Part shown: piece after piece, positions 24,703-32,443 of the stretch
Numbering within the stretch: position 1 is the first letter of the stretch
Layout: each line of letters starts with the position of its first letter
Origin: Kribbella rubisoli
GTDB lineage: Bacteria; Actinomycetota; Actinomycetes; Propionibacteriales; Kribbellaceae
Direction of reading: 5' to 3'
Assembly (NCBI RefSeq): GCF_004217145.1
Contig: NZ_SHKR01000013.1
Location: 372,001 to 436,000 of the forward strand
DNA length: 64,000 bases
Notes under the pieces: model-generated
What the model saw: only the letters and a program-made list of their open reading frames with translations
The model's database searches: none
Told to the model about the DNA's origin: nothing
Translations under genes and position numbers: made by a program

Positions 24703-25521
24703 TCAGGCGAAGTCGACCTGGAAGTGATTGCGGAGGTGAGTGAGGGTTGCGGCGACGAACTCGGCCGGCCAGGGGTTGTTGGTCAGCTTGGCCAGGGCGG
24801 TGCCGCGGGTGATGAACTGACGGCAGATGTACTGATTCGCCGCGATGATGTCGGCAGGATCGGTGCCGGCAGCGGGGATGGCTTCGAGAGCGGCGCGTTG
24901 TTCGTCGGAGAGTAGGGCGTTGAGGCGCTTGGCGCCGGTGGTCCGGCGTACGCCGCGTTCGGCCAGCATGAGCGCGACGAGTTGATCGCGGATCGCGCCT
25001 ACGCCCTGGTTGCCGACGATCCGCTCGTCGCGGCCGAGGACCGTGACGAGGTTCCCGAGGAAGTAGAAGAATAGGTTGACGTTCGGCGCCGGCCAGTACG
25101 GTTCGCCGGGCAGACCGCCCTTCGCAGCGATATTGCCGTCCGGAAACAACGTCCCTTCCCGGTCGAACAGCACTCGCACACCGTCGTAGTGATTCCGTTC
25201 GAACGACGCCAACGGGTGCACGAACAGATCTACGTGCAACCAGTCCGGCGTGATCCCCAATCCGCCAATCAAACCCGGGACCTCGTCCGTCAATACGGTC
25301 GGGCCGGTGAGCTCGCGCAGTACGTCGTCCCAGCTCTCCCTGAACCAGTCCAGGCTGTCGTCGGTCACCACGAGATGTAGGTCGACATCACTGAACCGAT
25401 CGGCGGCGCCCGTCGCATAGCTCCCGATCAGGTACACCCCGAGCACCCGCTCGTCCCGCGGCAGAACCTCTTGAGCCCGCGCGATAACCCCTTGCTGCCG
25501 CTCGTCCCCAGTCACCATCAC
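24703..25521 (-). CDS. Nucleotidyltransferase, aminoglycoside-adenylyltransferase-like
   Basis: A 272-residue protein with an N-terminal polymerase-beta-type nucleotidyltransferase domain: GSYATGAADRFSDVDLHLVV carries the G-S pair and the two metal-binding aspartates (about 45 and 47), and WLHVDLFVHP gives a third acid. The C-terminal half is helical (NVNLFFYFLGNLVTVLGRDE) and resembles DUF4111/AadA-like partners. It could modify an aminoglycoside or another small molecule; resistance cannot be claimed from sequence alone. It faces the uridine-kinase-like gene with a short divergent gap. Confidence 0.8.
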   Translation of the reverse strand: MMVTGDERQQGVIARAQEVLPRDERVLGVYLIGSYATGAADRFSDVDLHLVVTDDSLDWFRESWDDVLRELTGPTVLTDEVPGLIGGLGITPDWLHVDLFVHPLASFERNHYDGVRVLFDREGTLFPDGNIAAKGGLPGEPYWPAPNVNLFFYFLGNLVTVLGRDERIVGNQGVGAIRDQLVALMLAERGVRRTTGAKRLNALLSDEQRAALEAIPAAGTDPADIIAANQYICRQFITRGTALAKLTNNPWPAEFVAATLTHLRNHFQVDFA

Positions 25522-25575
25522 GCCACGCTAAACCGTGTCTGGCCTTTCCTCAGGTCGGGGCACTACGGTCGCAAG

Positions 25576-26214
25576 GTGACGACCCGGCAGGCCATGCTGA
25601 AGCAGTTGGTCGAGGTCATCGACGATATTTCCCGCGATCGTCCGGTGCGGGTCGCGGTGGACGGGCCGGACACGGCCGGCAAGACGACGCTGGCCGACGA
25701 ACTCGCCATCGCTTTGTCCGGCATCCGTCCAGCGATCCGGGTCAGCGTCGACGACTACATCCGGCCGGTCGAGGAGCGGCCGCAGTCTCTGGGCGTGGCA
25801 TCAGCCGGCTATTTCGATGACAACTTCGACCTGGCTGCATTGATCGCCGGACTACTGATTCCGCTAGGGCCGGGCGGTGATCAGGGGTATCGGGACGCGG
25901 ACGGCGCGACCGGCACCGCGCCGTACGACGCGGTGTTGCTTGTCGATGGAGTGTTTCTGTTGCAGACCGCGCTGCGCCCGTACTGGGATGTCGGCATCTA
26001 CCTGCACATCGGCGAGGACGAGATGCTTCGGCGCGGCCTGCTCCGCGACCGCGACCGATACGGCGGGGAGGACGCCGCTCGGGAGGTGTTCGAGACGCAG
26101 TTCATCCCGGGCTGGCGTGCGTACCAGGCGCAGTGCGACCCGGCCGTTGCCGCCACCGTCGTCATCGAGCACCACGACCCGGCTCACCCGGCGATCCAGG
26201 TCCGAAGTACCTGA
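25576..26214 (+). CDS. Uridine kinase-like P-loop protein
   Basis: A 212-residue kinase with P-loop DGPDTAGKTTLA (residues 30-37), a mobile acidic segment ISVDDYIRPVEERP-like (VSVDDYIRPVEERPQSLGVA), VLLVDGVFLLQTALRPYWDV at the Walker B position and a lid RRGLLRDRDRYG. It matches the actinobacterial uridine-kinase-like proteins that phosphorylate nucleosides or related sugars; true uridine specificity is not proven. I take GTG 25576 as start because it gives the family N-terminus; the longer frame to 25471 overlaps the divergent nucleotidyltransferase gene. Confidence 0.82.
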   Translation: MTTRQAMLKQLVEVIDDISRDRPVRVAVDGPDTAGKTTLADELAIALSGIRPAIRVSVDDYIRPVEERPQSLGVASAGYFDDNFDLAALIAGLLIPLGPGGDQGYRDADGATGTAPYDAVLLVDGVFLLQTALRPYWDVGIYLHIGEDEMLRRGLLRDRDRYGGEDAAREVFETQFIPGWRAYQAQCDPAVAATVVIEHHDPAHPAIQVRST

Positions 26215-26331
26215 TCCGGTCCCGGGCGCTGGGGCCGCCGAGGTTGTGCGATTGTGATCGTTGGACGCGACCAGTCGGGCAGCGGGGTGCGCGGGCGAGG
26301 AAATGTCCGACGGCAGCGCTAGGGTTGCCGG

Positions 26332-29300
26332 GTGGAAGCGCCCCTTGCCTTGTATCGCCGGTATCGCCCGGAGACCTTCGCGGAGGTGATCGGGCAGGAT
26401 CATGTCACGGCGCCGTTGCGAAACGCGTTGAGCAACAACCGGGTCAATCACGCCTACCTCTTCTCCGGACCGCGCGGGTGCGGAAAGACCACCAGTGCGC
26501 GGATCCTCGCCCGCGCGATCAACTGCGAGAAGGGCCCGATCGCGGAGCCGTGCGGGGTGTGCAAGTCGTGCACCGACCTGGCGCGCGGCGGTCCCGGCAG
26601 CATCGACGTGATCGAGATCGACGCGGCGTCGCACGGTGGTGTGGACGACGCCCGCGATCTGCGTGAGCGCGCGTTCTTCGCGCCGGTCGAGAGCCGCTAC
26701 AAGATCTACATCATCGACGAGGCGCACATGGTGACCACGCAGGGCTTCAACGCCCTGCTGAAGCTGGTCGAAGAGCCGCCGCCGCACCTCAAGTTCATCT
26801 TCGCCACCACCGAGCCCGACAAGGTCATCGGGACGATCAGGTCGCGTACGCACCACTATCCGTTCCGCCTGGTGCCGCCGAAGGTGCTGGCCGACTACAT
26901 GGCCACGCTGTGTGTGTCCGAGGGCGTGGCGATCGAGCCGGCCGCGCTGCCTCTGGTGGTGCGCGCTGGTGCGGGTTCGGTGCGTGACTCGCTGAGCGTG
27001 CTGGATCAGTTGATCGGTGGGGCCGGGCCGGGTGGGGTGACGTACGAGCTGGCGGTTGCGCTCCTTGGGTTCACTCCGGACTCGCTGCTCGATGCGTGTG
27101 TGGACGGGTTTGCGGCGCATGACAGCGCGGCGGTGTTCGAGACGATCGAGAAGGTCATCGAGACCGGTCAGGACCCGAAACGGTTCGCCGAGGACCTGCT
27201 GCGACGGTTGCGCGATCTGGTCGTGCTGTCCGCCGTACCGAATGCTGTCGCGTCCGGTCTGATCGAGGCGGCCGAGGACCAGGGCGAGCGCCTGCAGACC
27301 CAGGCCGCTGGGATTGGGCCGGCTGAGCTGACGCGCGCGGCGGACATCGTCGCCGCTGGCCTGCTGGAGATGCGCGGCGCGACTGCGCCTCGCCTCCAGC
27401 TCGAACTGATCTGCGCCAAGGTCCTGCTCCCTGGCGCCGACGACTCAACCAACGGCATCCAGGCCCGCCTGGACCGCATGGAACGCCGCCTGGCCATAGG
27501 CGCCCCAGCCGGTACGCCGGAAGCCGCGCACTCAGGTGCCGCAGGTACTGCGCCTACGGGCCAGCTGCCCGCGTCCGGTAGAGGTACGCCGGGCGTTGGC
27601 GCTCCTGGTGGTGGGGCGGACTACGCGGCATCGGGCGCGTCCGGAGCAGACGCAGTAGCAAGCCGGGCGGCAGCACGAGCCGCTGCAACCGCTGGCGGAT
27701 CCCGAGCCACCACCGCTGGTGGCGCCGGGGACGCCGGCCCTGCCGGAGCATCAGCTGCTGGAGCTGCTGGAGCTGCTGGAGCTGCTGGAGCTGCTGGAGC
27801 TGCTGGAGCCGGTGCAGGTGCTGGCACTGGTGGTGCAGGCGCGGCCGGTGGACCTGGGGCGGTGGACACGTCTGGTGAGGCGGGCGCGGTTGGCGCGCCC
27901 GGTGGAGCGGGAGTCGCCGGTGGCGCCGGTGCAGCTGGTGGCGCTGGTGGTGCAGGCGCTGCCGGTGCAGCTGGTGGTGCGGGCGCTGCCGGTGGATCTG
28001 GTGCGGTGGACTCGTCTGGTGGGGCGGGTGCAGTTGGCGCGGCCAGTGGAGCAGGAGTAGCTGGTGCGGGTGACGGAGCCGGTGGAGCTGCGGCTGTAGG
28101 TGGTGGAGTCGGTGCGGGGGGTCCAGGTGCAGGGTCTGTTCCGGCGAGCGCGGAGTCGGCTGGCGCTCCGAATGCAGCTGCCAGCCCGTCGGCTGGTGGT
28201 GTGGGTTCGGCTGGTGGCGGTGGGCGCACAGGTGCTTGGGGTGACGGTCCCGAGGCTTCGACTAGCGCTGCGGCTCCGAGTGAGGTAGCTGCTGGTGGTG
28301 CAGGATCCGCGGGGAGGGGCGCCGCGGCGGCCGCGTCCGGCGGGGCGGCTGGTGGGGCGTCCGGGGGGCCGGTTGGGTTGGCAGATATTCGGCGGTTGTG
28401 GCCTGAGGTTTTGGAGGCTGTGAAGAGCAAGCGGCGGTTTGCTTGGATCATGCTCAGCCAGAACGCGCAGGTGATCGCGATCGACGATCAGACGTTGACG
28501 CTCGGGCTGGTGAACGCGGGGGCTCGGGAGAGTTTTGCGCGGTCCGGCAGTGACGAGATTCTTCGGCAGGCGATGAACGACACGATCGGCATCGACCGCC
28601 GCGTGGAAGCCGTCGTCGACCCGTCCAGTGATCCGGGCGCCGGTGGTTCTGGTGGCGCAGGTGGTGCTGGGGGTTCCGGTGGTCGCCCTGGCGGCGGGCA
28701 CGGTGCGCCAGGTGGGACCGGCGGTGGTGCGCAGGGCGGATTCAGTGGAGCCGGCCAGGGCGGACCGGGTGGTGGTGCTCAGGGTGCGTCCGGTGGTGCG
28801 CCGGCCGGTGGAGGCGCGCCGGGTGACGGTGGTGCTGGAGGCTCGGGGACAGGTGGCTTCGGGCCGGGTGGAGGCATGGCTGGTCCGGGTGCAGGTCCGG
28901 GCGGAGGTAGCTCCGGCATGGCTGGCTCGGGTGCCGCGGGTCCGGGTGGAGGTGGCCCAGGGCTGGCGGACGCTGATGGCTCGGGTGCGAGTGGCGCTGG
29001 TGGGGATGCTGCTGGCGGCGTAGGCGGCCATGGGCTGGGCGCTGTGGGCCGCGCTGACGGGGCCGGGACGGCTGGTGGTGCTGACGGGGCTGGGGGAGTT
29101 GGCGGGTTCGGAGCTGATGGGCACGGGCAGTCGGGGGCTGGGGCCGTGGATGGCGCCGGTGGGTTCGGCGGTGGTCCAAGCGCTGACGGTCCTGATGGCT
29201 CTGCGGGTGGAGTAGGAACGGCCGTGCCGGGTGGGGCTGGCCGAGCCGGCTCCGGCGGAGCCGGAGGGCCTGGAGTTGGAGGGGCAGGGCAGCCGGGCGG

Positions 29301-29709
29301 TGGTGGCGCAGGTGGGGCGCGGACCGGTGCCGGTGGGTCGGGGACCGGTGGGCAGAGTGGGGCGTGGGCCGACGCGGGGAGTGTTGCGCTGCGGGAGCCG
29401 CCGGATTCGGAGTACGACATGCCTCCGGAGCCGGATCCTTGGGAAGCTCCTGGTGCTGTTCAGCAGGCTCCGGTGGATCGGCGGGAGCAGGCGGCCAGTA
29501 AGCGGCGGGCGGCGGAGGCTGCTGTAGCGGCTGAGCAGGCTCGGGCTGCGGCGCGGGCGCCGGTTGTGCCTGAGGTGCCGTTGACGCCGGAGGAGGAAGC
29601 TGCCTCGATCGGCGAGGACGACGTGGTGCTGGATGACGATCCGCGGACGCATACCGATCTGCTGAGGGAGACCCTTGGCGCCCAGATGATCACCGAAGAG
29701 CCCAACTGA
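26332..29709 (+). CDS. dnaX: DNA polymerase III subunit gamma/tau with giant Gly/Ala-rich linkers
   Basis: An 1125-residue clamp-loader ATPase. Residues 1-370 are the AAA+ core: Walker A SGPRGCGKTT (45-54), zinc cysteines 65, 74, 77 and 80, DEAH (129-132) and the SRC-like sensor region. Residues about 397-680 and 766-1020 are low-complexity Gly/Ala/Ser linkers on either side of a conserved tau segment (ADIRRLWPEVLEAVKSKRRF, about 682-765); a charged C-terminal tail follows. E. coli tau is 643 residues, so this is very long. GTG start at 26332. A 9-bp tandem repeat lies inside linker 1. No poly-A slippery site for a gamma frameshift was seen. Confidence 0.95.
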   Translation: MEAPLALYRRYRPETFAEVIGQDHVTAPLRNALSNNRVNHAYLFSGPRGCGKTTSARILARAINCEKGPIAEPCGVCKSCTDLARGGPGSIDVIEIDAASHGGVDDARDLRERAFFAPVESRYKIYIIDEAHMVTTQGFNALLKLVEEPPPHLKFIFATTEPDKVIGTIRSRTHHYPFRLVPPKVLADYMATLCVSEGVAIEPAALPLVVRAGAGSVRDSLSVLDQLIGGAGPGGVTYELAVALLGFTPDSLLDACVDGFAAHDSAAVFETIEKVIETGQDPKRFAEDLLRRLRDLVVLSAVPNAVASGLIEAAEDQGERLQTQAAGIGPAELTRAADIVAAGLLEMRGATAPRLQLELICAKVLLPGADDSTNGIQARLDRMERRLAIGAPAGTPEAAHSGAAGTAPTGQLPASGRGTPGVGAPGGGADYAASGASGADAVASRAAARAAATAGGSRATTAGGAGDAGPAGASAAGAAGAAGAAGAAGAAGAGAGAGTGGAGAAGGPGAVDTSGEAGAVGAPGGAGVAGGAGAAGGAGGAGAAGAAGGAGAAGGSGAVDSSGGAGAVGAASGAGVAGAGDGAGGAAAVGGGVGAGGPGAGSVPASAESAGAPNAAASPSAGGVGSAGGGGRTGAWGDGPEASTSAAAPSEVAAGGAGSAGRGAAAAASGGAAGGASGGPVGLADIRRLWPEVLEAVKSKRRFAWIMLSQNAQVIAIDDQTLTLGLVNAGARESFARSGSDEILRQAMNDTIGIDRRVEAVVDPSSDPGAGGSGGAGGAGGSGGRPGGGHGAPGGTGGGAQGGFSGAGQGGPGGGAQGASGGAPAGGGAPGDGGAGGSGTGGFGPGGGMAGPGAGPGGGSSGMAGSGAAGPGGGGPGLADADGSGASGAGGDAAGGVGGHGLGAVGRADGAGTAGGADGAGGVGGFGADGHGQSGAGAVDGAGGFGGGPSADGPDGSAGGVGTAVPGGAGRAGSGGAGGPGVGGAGQPGGGGAGGARTGAGGSGTGGQSGAWADAGSVALREPPDSEYDMPPEPDPWEAPGAVQQAPVDRREQAASKRRAAEAAVAAEQARAAARAPVVPEVPLTPEEEAASIGEDDVVLDDDPRTHTDLLRETLGAQMITEEPN
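27753..27806 (+). repeat. Six perfect 9-bp tandem repeats inside dnaX
   Basis: The unit AGCTGCTGG occurs six times in a row without mismatch and encodes Ala-Ala-Gly in the dnaX frame. As the unit is a multiple of three, copy-number changes by slippage keep the reading frame, so linker length may vary between strains. Confidence 0.9.
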
Positions 29710-29736
29710 GTTCAGCTGAAAGTCACTCCCACAGGC

Positions 29737-29824
29737 TCGTCCACAGCTGTGGTGATAGCGGCGCGGTGGGTGTCCACATGATCCACAACCCTGTGGGAAA
29801 AGATGTCCACAAGGCTGTGGATAA
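29737..29824. promoter_or_regulatory. Cluster of DnaA boxes between dnaX and ybaB
   Basis: Five 9-mers within 88 bp match the DnaA-box consensus TTNTCCACA in at least 8 of 9 positions: 29737-29745, 29770-29778, 29779-29787 and 29803-29811 on the plus strand, and 29816-29824 on the minus strand, where it is a perfect TTATCCACA. A weaker one (7/9) is at 29792-29800. The region carries no ORF. It could be a DnaA-titration or control site, or part of the ybaB-recR promoter region; the chromosomal origin would be expected near dnaA, which is not in this window. Confidence 0.65.
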
Positions 29825-29969
29825 CTTTGGGGAGACTGGTCGGTTTCTGGGTGTTCGCTGGGTTGTCCGACCGACCGGCTAGTGTTGAGTCTCCGGTCGT
29901 CGGACGCGTTTCGGGGGCCGGGTAGGCAAGCTCGGGGCTCGGGAGAGCGGTTCGGACGAGGAGATCGCA

Positions 29970-30527
29970 GTGTTCGACGGTGGCGGTGCTGGGGGCTTCG
30001 ACATGTCCAACCTGCTCGCGCAGGCGCAGGCGATGCAGAACCAGCTGATGGAAGCGCAGGCAGACCTCGAAGGTCAGGAGATCGAGGGGTCGGCCGGTGG
30101 TGGTCTGGTGACTGCTCTGGTGTCGGGCACGGGCGAGCTGCTCAGCCTGGACATCAAGAAGGAGGCCGTCGACCCGGACGACACCGAGACGCTGGCCGAC
30201 CTGGTCGTCGCCGCGGTGCGCGACGCCTCCGAGAACGCGAAGCAGGCTGCTGCCGCCGCGATGGGTCCGCTGGCCGGTGGCCTGGGCGGCGCGTTCGGTG
30301 GCGAAGGCGGGATCCCCGGCTTCGGCGGTGGCGCTCCGACCGGGCAGTCGGCGCCGGCAGGTTTCGGCCTGCCCAGTGCGCCCCCGGCAGTCGAGTCAGG
30401 GTCAAGCGATGACTCTGAGAGCGGCACGGACGAGAGCCGGAGCCAGGCGCAGGACGAGACTCGTGGCGGCGTCGGGTTCGTGAACCCGGGAAGCGAGGCC
30501 GGCGCGTCCGGTCAGAACCCGGTCTGA
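29970..30527 (+). CDS. YbaB/EbfC-family nucleoid-associated protein
   Basis: A 185-residue DNA-binding protein. The N-terminal part (NLLAQAQAMQNQLMEAQADL, EGSAGGGLVTALVSGTGELL, DLVVAAVRDASENAKQAAAA) is the YbaB fold; the last 80 or so residues are a Gly/Ser/acidic tail that E. coli YbaB (109 residues) lacks but actinobacterial forms often have. GTG 29970 follows GAGGAG. It sits in the classical dnaX-ybaB-recR order, one base before recR, so ybaB and recR are co-transcribed. Confidence 0.93.
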   Translation: MFDGGGAGGFDMSNLLAQAQAMQNQLMEAQADLEGQEIEGSAGGGLVTALVSGTGELLSLDIKKEAVDPDDTETLADLVVAAVRDASENAKQAAAAAMGPLAGGLGGAFGGEGGIPGFGGGAPTGQSAPAGFGLPSAPPAVESGSSDDSESGTDESRSQAQDETRGGVGFVNPGSEAGASGQNPV

Positions 30528-30528
30528 C

Positions 30529-31128
30529 GTGTACGAGGGTGCCGTTCAGGATCTCATCGACGAGCTGGGGCGGTTGCCCGGAGTGGGGCCGAAGTCCGCG
30601 CAGCGGATCGCGTTCCACCTGCTCGCGGCCGACGAGACCGACGTACGGCGGCTTGCGCACGTGCTGATCCAGGTCAAGGAGAAGGTCAAGTTCTGCGAGA
30701 TCTGCGGCAATGTCGCGGAGGAAGCGCAGTGCCGGATCTGCCGTGACCCGCGCCGGGACCTGAGCCTGATCTGCGTGGTCGAAGAGGCCAAGGACGTGGT
30801 CGCGATCGAGCGCACCCGCGAGTTCCGCGGCCGGTACCACGTGCTCGGCGGGGCGATCTCGCCGATCGAGGGGATCGGACCGGACGAGCTGCGGATCAAG
30901 GAACTGATGCAACGGCTGGCCAGCGGTGAAGTGATGGAGATCATCCTGGCCACCGATCCGAACCTGGAGGGTGAGGCGACGGCCACCTACTTGAGCCGCC
31001 TGCTGCGGCCCATGGGGTTGCGCGTCACCCGTTTGGCTAGTGGACTTCCAGTAGGCGGTGACCTCGAGTACGCCGACGAGGTCACACTCGGACGGGCGTT
31101 TGAAGGGCGACGATCAATCGATGACTGA
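30529..31128 (+). CDS. recR: Recombination mediator RecR
   Basis: A 199-residue RecR that helps load RecA on gapped DNA with RecO. It has the helix-hairpin-helix LPGVGPKSAQRIAFHL, a C4 zinc site (Cys 56, 59, 68, 71: CEICG ... CRIC), and the Toprim domain (LICVVEEAKDVVAIERT, LATDPNLEGEATATYL). Length matches E. coli RecR (201). GTG start one base after the ybaB stop; the last 8 bp overlap the following DUF5063-like gene. Confidence 0.96.
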   Translation: MYEGAVQDLIDELGRLPGVGPKSAQRIAFHLLAADETDVRRLAHVLIQVKEKVKFCEICGNVAEEAQCRICRDPRRDLSLICVVEEAKDVVAIERTREFRGRYHVLGGAISPIEGIGPDELRIKELMQRLASGEVMEIILATDPNLEGEATATYLSRLLRPMGLRVTRLASGLPVGGDLEYADEVTLGRAFEGRRSIDD

Positions 31129-31765
31129 ACCAACCGATATTGCAGAGCGCGCATTGGCCACGGACTCCGAGGACCTCACCGAGTTCGCCGAACAGATCGC
31201 TGACCAGGTCCGGAGCTTCCTGATCTCGGTGCGCGACATCGCCGCGCAGCCGGACGAGGACGGCATCGACGAAGGCCTCGCCTCGCTGCCGTACCTGCTG
31301 CTCGAGGTGAGCCAGCTGCTGCTCGCCGGTGGCCGGCTCGGTGCGTTCGAGGACTTCGTCCCGGAGGAGCGCTTCGAGAGCGACGCCGGCCCGGACCCGG
31401 ACCTCGACACGATGCGCGACCGGCTCGCGGTGCTGTTCGAGGGCCTGGACGAGTACGCCGAGGTCTTCGACCCGTACGCCGCTCCGCCGGAGATCACCGT
31501 GAATCGGCTCTCCGACGACCTCACCGCGATCGCGACCGACCTCGTGCACGGCCTCGCGCACTACGAGGACGGCCGGGTTGTCGAGGCGCTCTGGTGGTGG
31601 CAGTTCTCGTACGTCTCCACCTGGGGCGCTGCTGCGAGCGCCGTACTGCGGGCCATCCAGTCGCTGATCGCGCACGACCGGCTCGAGCCGGCGCACGACC
31701 CCGAGACCGAGGCGACCGATCGCGAGCTCGTCGAGGTCGCCGAAGAGGCCGTCCAGCGCCGCTGA
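31121..31765 (+). CDS. DUF5063-like actinobacterial protein
   Basis: A 214-residue acidic, helical protein. Blocks TEFAEQIADQVRSFLISVRD, SLPYLLLEVSQLLLAGGRLG and VEALWWWQFSYVSTWGAAAS match the DUF5063 family, which in actinobacteria follows recR. Function is not known to me. ATG 31121 overlaps the recR stop by 8 bp, so it belongs to the ybaB-recR operon and may have a role linked to DNA maintenance, but that is inference from position only. Confidence 0.85.
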   Translation: MTEPTDIAERALATDSEDLTEFAEQIADQVRSFLISVRDIAAQPDEDGIDEGLASLPYLLLEVSQLLLAGGRLGAFEDFVPEERFESDAGPDPDLDTMRDRLAVLFEGLDEYAEVFDPYAAPPEITVNRLSDDLTAIATDLVHGLAHYEDGRVVEALWWWQFSYVSTWGAAASAVLRAIQSLIAHDRLEPAHDPETEATDRELVEVAEEAVQRR

Positions 31766-31771
31766 CCGAGG

Positions 31772-32422
31772 GTGTCTGTTCATGAGGTGATCCGGCGGTT
31801 GCCGGACATCGGTGCGGTTCGGCGGGTCAGTCGGGCGTTGGCGGTGCTTGACCTGGTGCTCAACGAGGATGCGAGCACCAGGTATTACGACTTCGACGCG
31901 CGGTGGTCCGAGACAGAAGAGGCCGCGTTGATGCGGGACGGGTCGGGTGGCGAGTACTCGATCGTGTTCTCGCCGGACGGCGCGTTCGCGTACGGGTTCG
32001 ACCACGAGTCGCCGATGTCGCCGTACGCGAACGGCCACAAGCTCTGGCCCGGGCTGCTCGACGGCGTACCGGAGGTGTTCCACGGTGCGCGGGACGACAA
32101 GGCGTTCAGCGATGACGGTGTGCCGCGCGCGACCGTGTGTTTCTGGCGTACGACGGAGGACCCGGCCTGGAGTTCCGGCCCGGTGGAGAACGTGGACCGC
32201 GACGGCGCCGGCTGGCTGTTCGAGCTTGTTGCCGATGGGCGGCCTGAGGCGTACCTGACGTTCGCCGAGGAGTACTACGAGGTCGCGCTCGACCTCGACG
32301 CGATCCGGCACGTGTACGCGCTGATGCCGCTGAGCGAGTACGTCGTCACGTCGCTGAACAGGCAGCGACGATTGAGCGATCTCTCCGAAGGGATCGCCGA
32401 GATCGGTTACCCGCGGTCCTGA
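31772..32422 (+). CDS. Hypothetical actinobacterial protein, 216 residues
   Basis: Not recognised as a named family. The protein is soluble, acidic and rich in aromatic residues: EYSIVFSPDGAFAYGFDHES, SPYANGHKLWPGLLDGVPEV, YLTFAEEYYEVALDL. The style is reminiscent of SUKH/SMI1-like or immunity-type proteins, but I see no decisive motif. GTG 31772 has GAGGGT just upstream and lies 6 bp after the DUF5063-like gene, so it may be co-transcribed. Codon use is like the neighbours. Confidence 0.75.
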   Translation: MSVHEVIRRLPDIGAVRRVSRALAVLDLVLNEDASTRYYDFDARWSETEEAALMRDGSGGEYSIVFSPDGAFAYGFDHESPMSPYANGHKLWPGLLDGVPEVFHGARDDKAFSDDGVPRATVCFWRTTEDPAWSSGPVENVDRDGAGWLFELVADGRPEAYLTFAEEYYEVALDLDAIRHVYALMPLSEYVVTSLNRQRRLSDLSEGIAEIGYPRS

Positions 32423-32443
32423 AGCGCGTTAGCGTGTCGCCCG

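Noticed and set aside
27751..29652. 633-codon minus-strand frame opposite dnaX with a poly-Ser end
   Set aside because: It mirrors the Gly/Ala repeats of dnaX (the AGCTGCTGG repeat read backwards gives Ser) and has no protein features.
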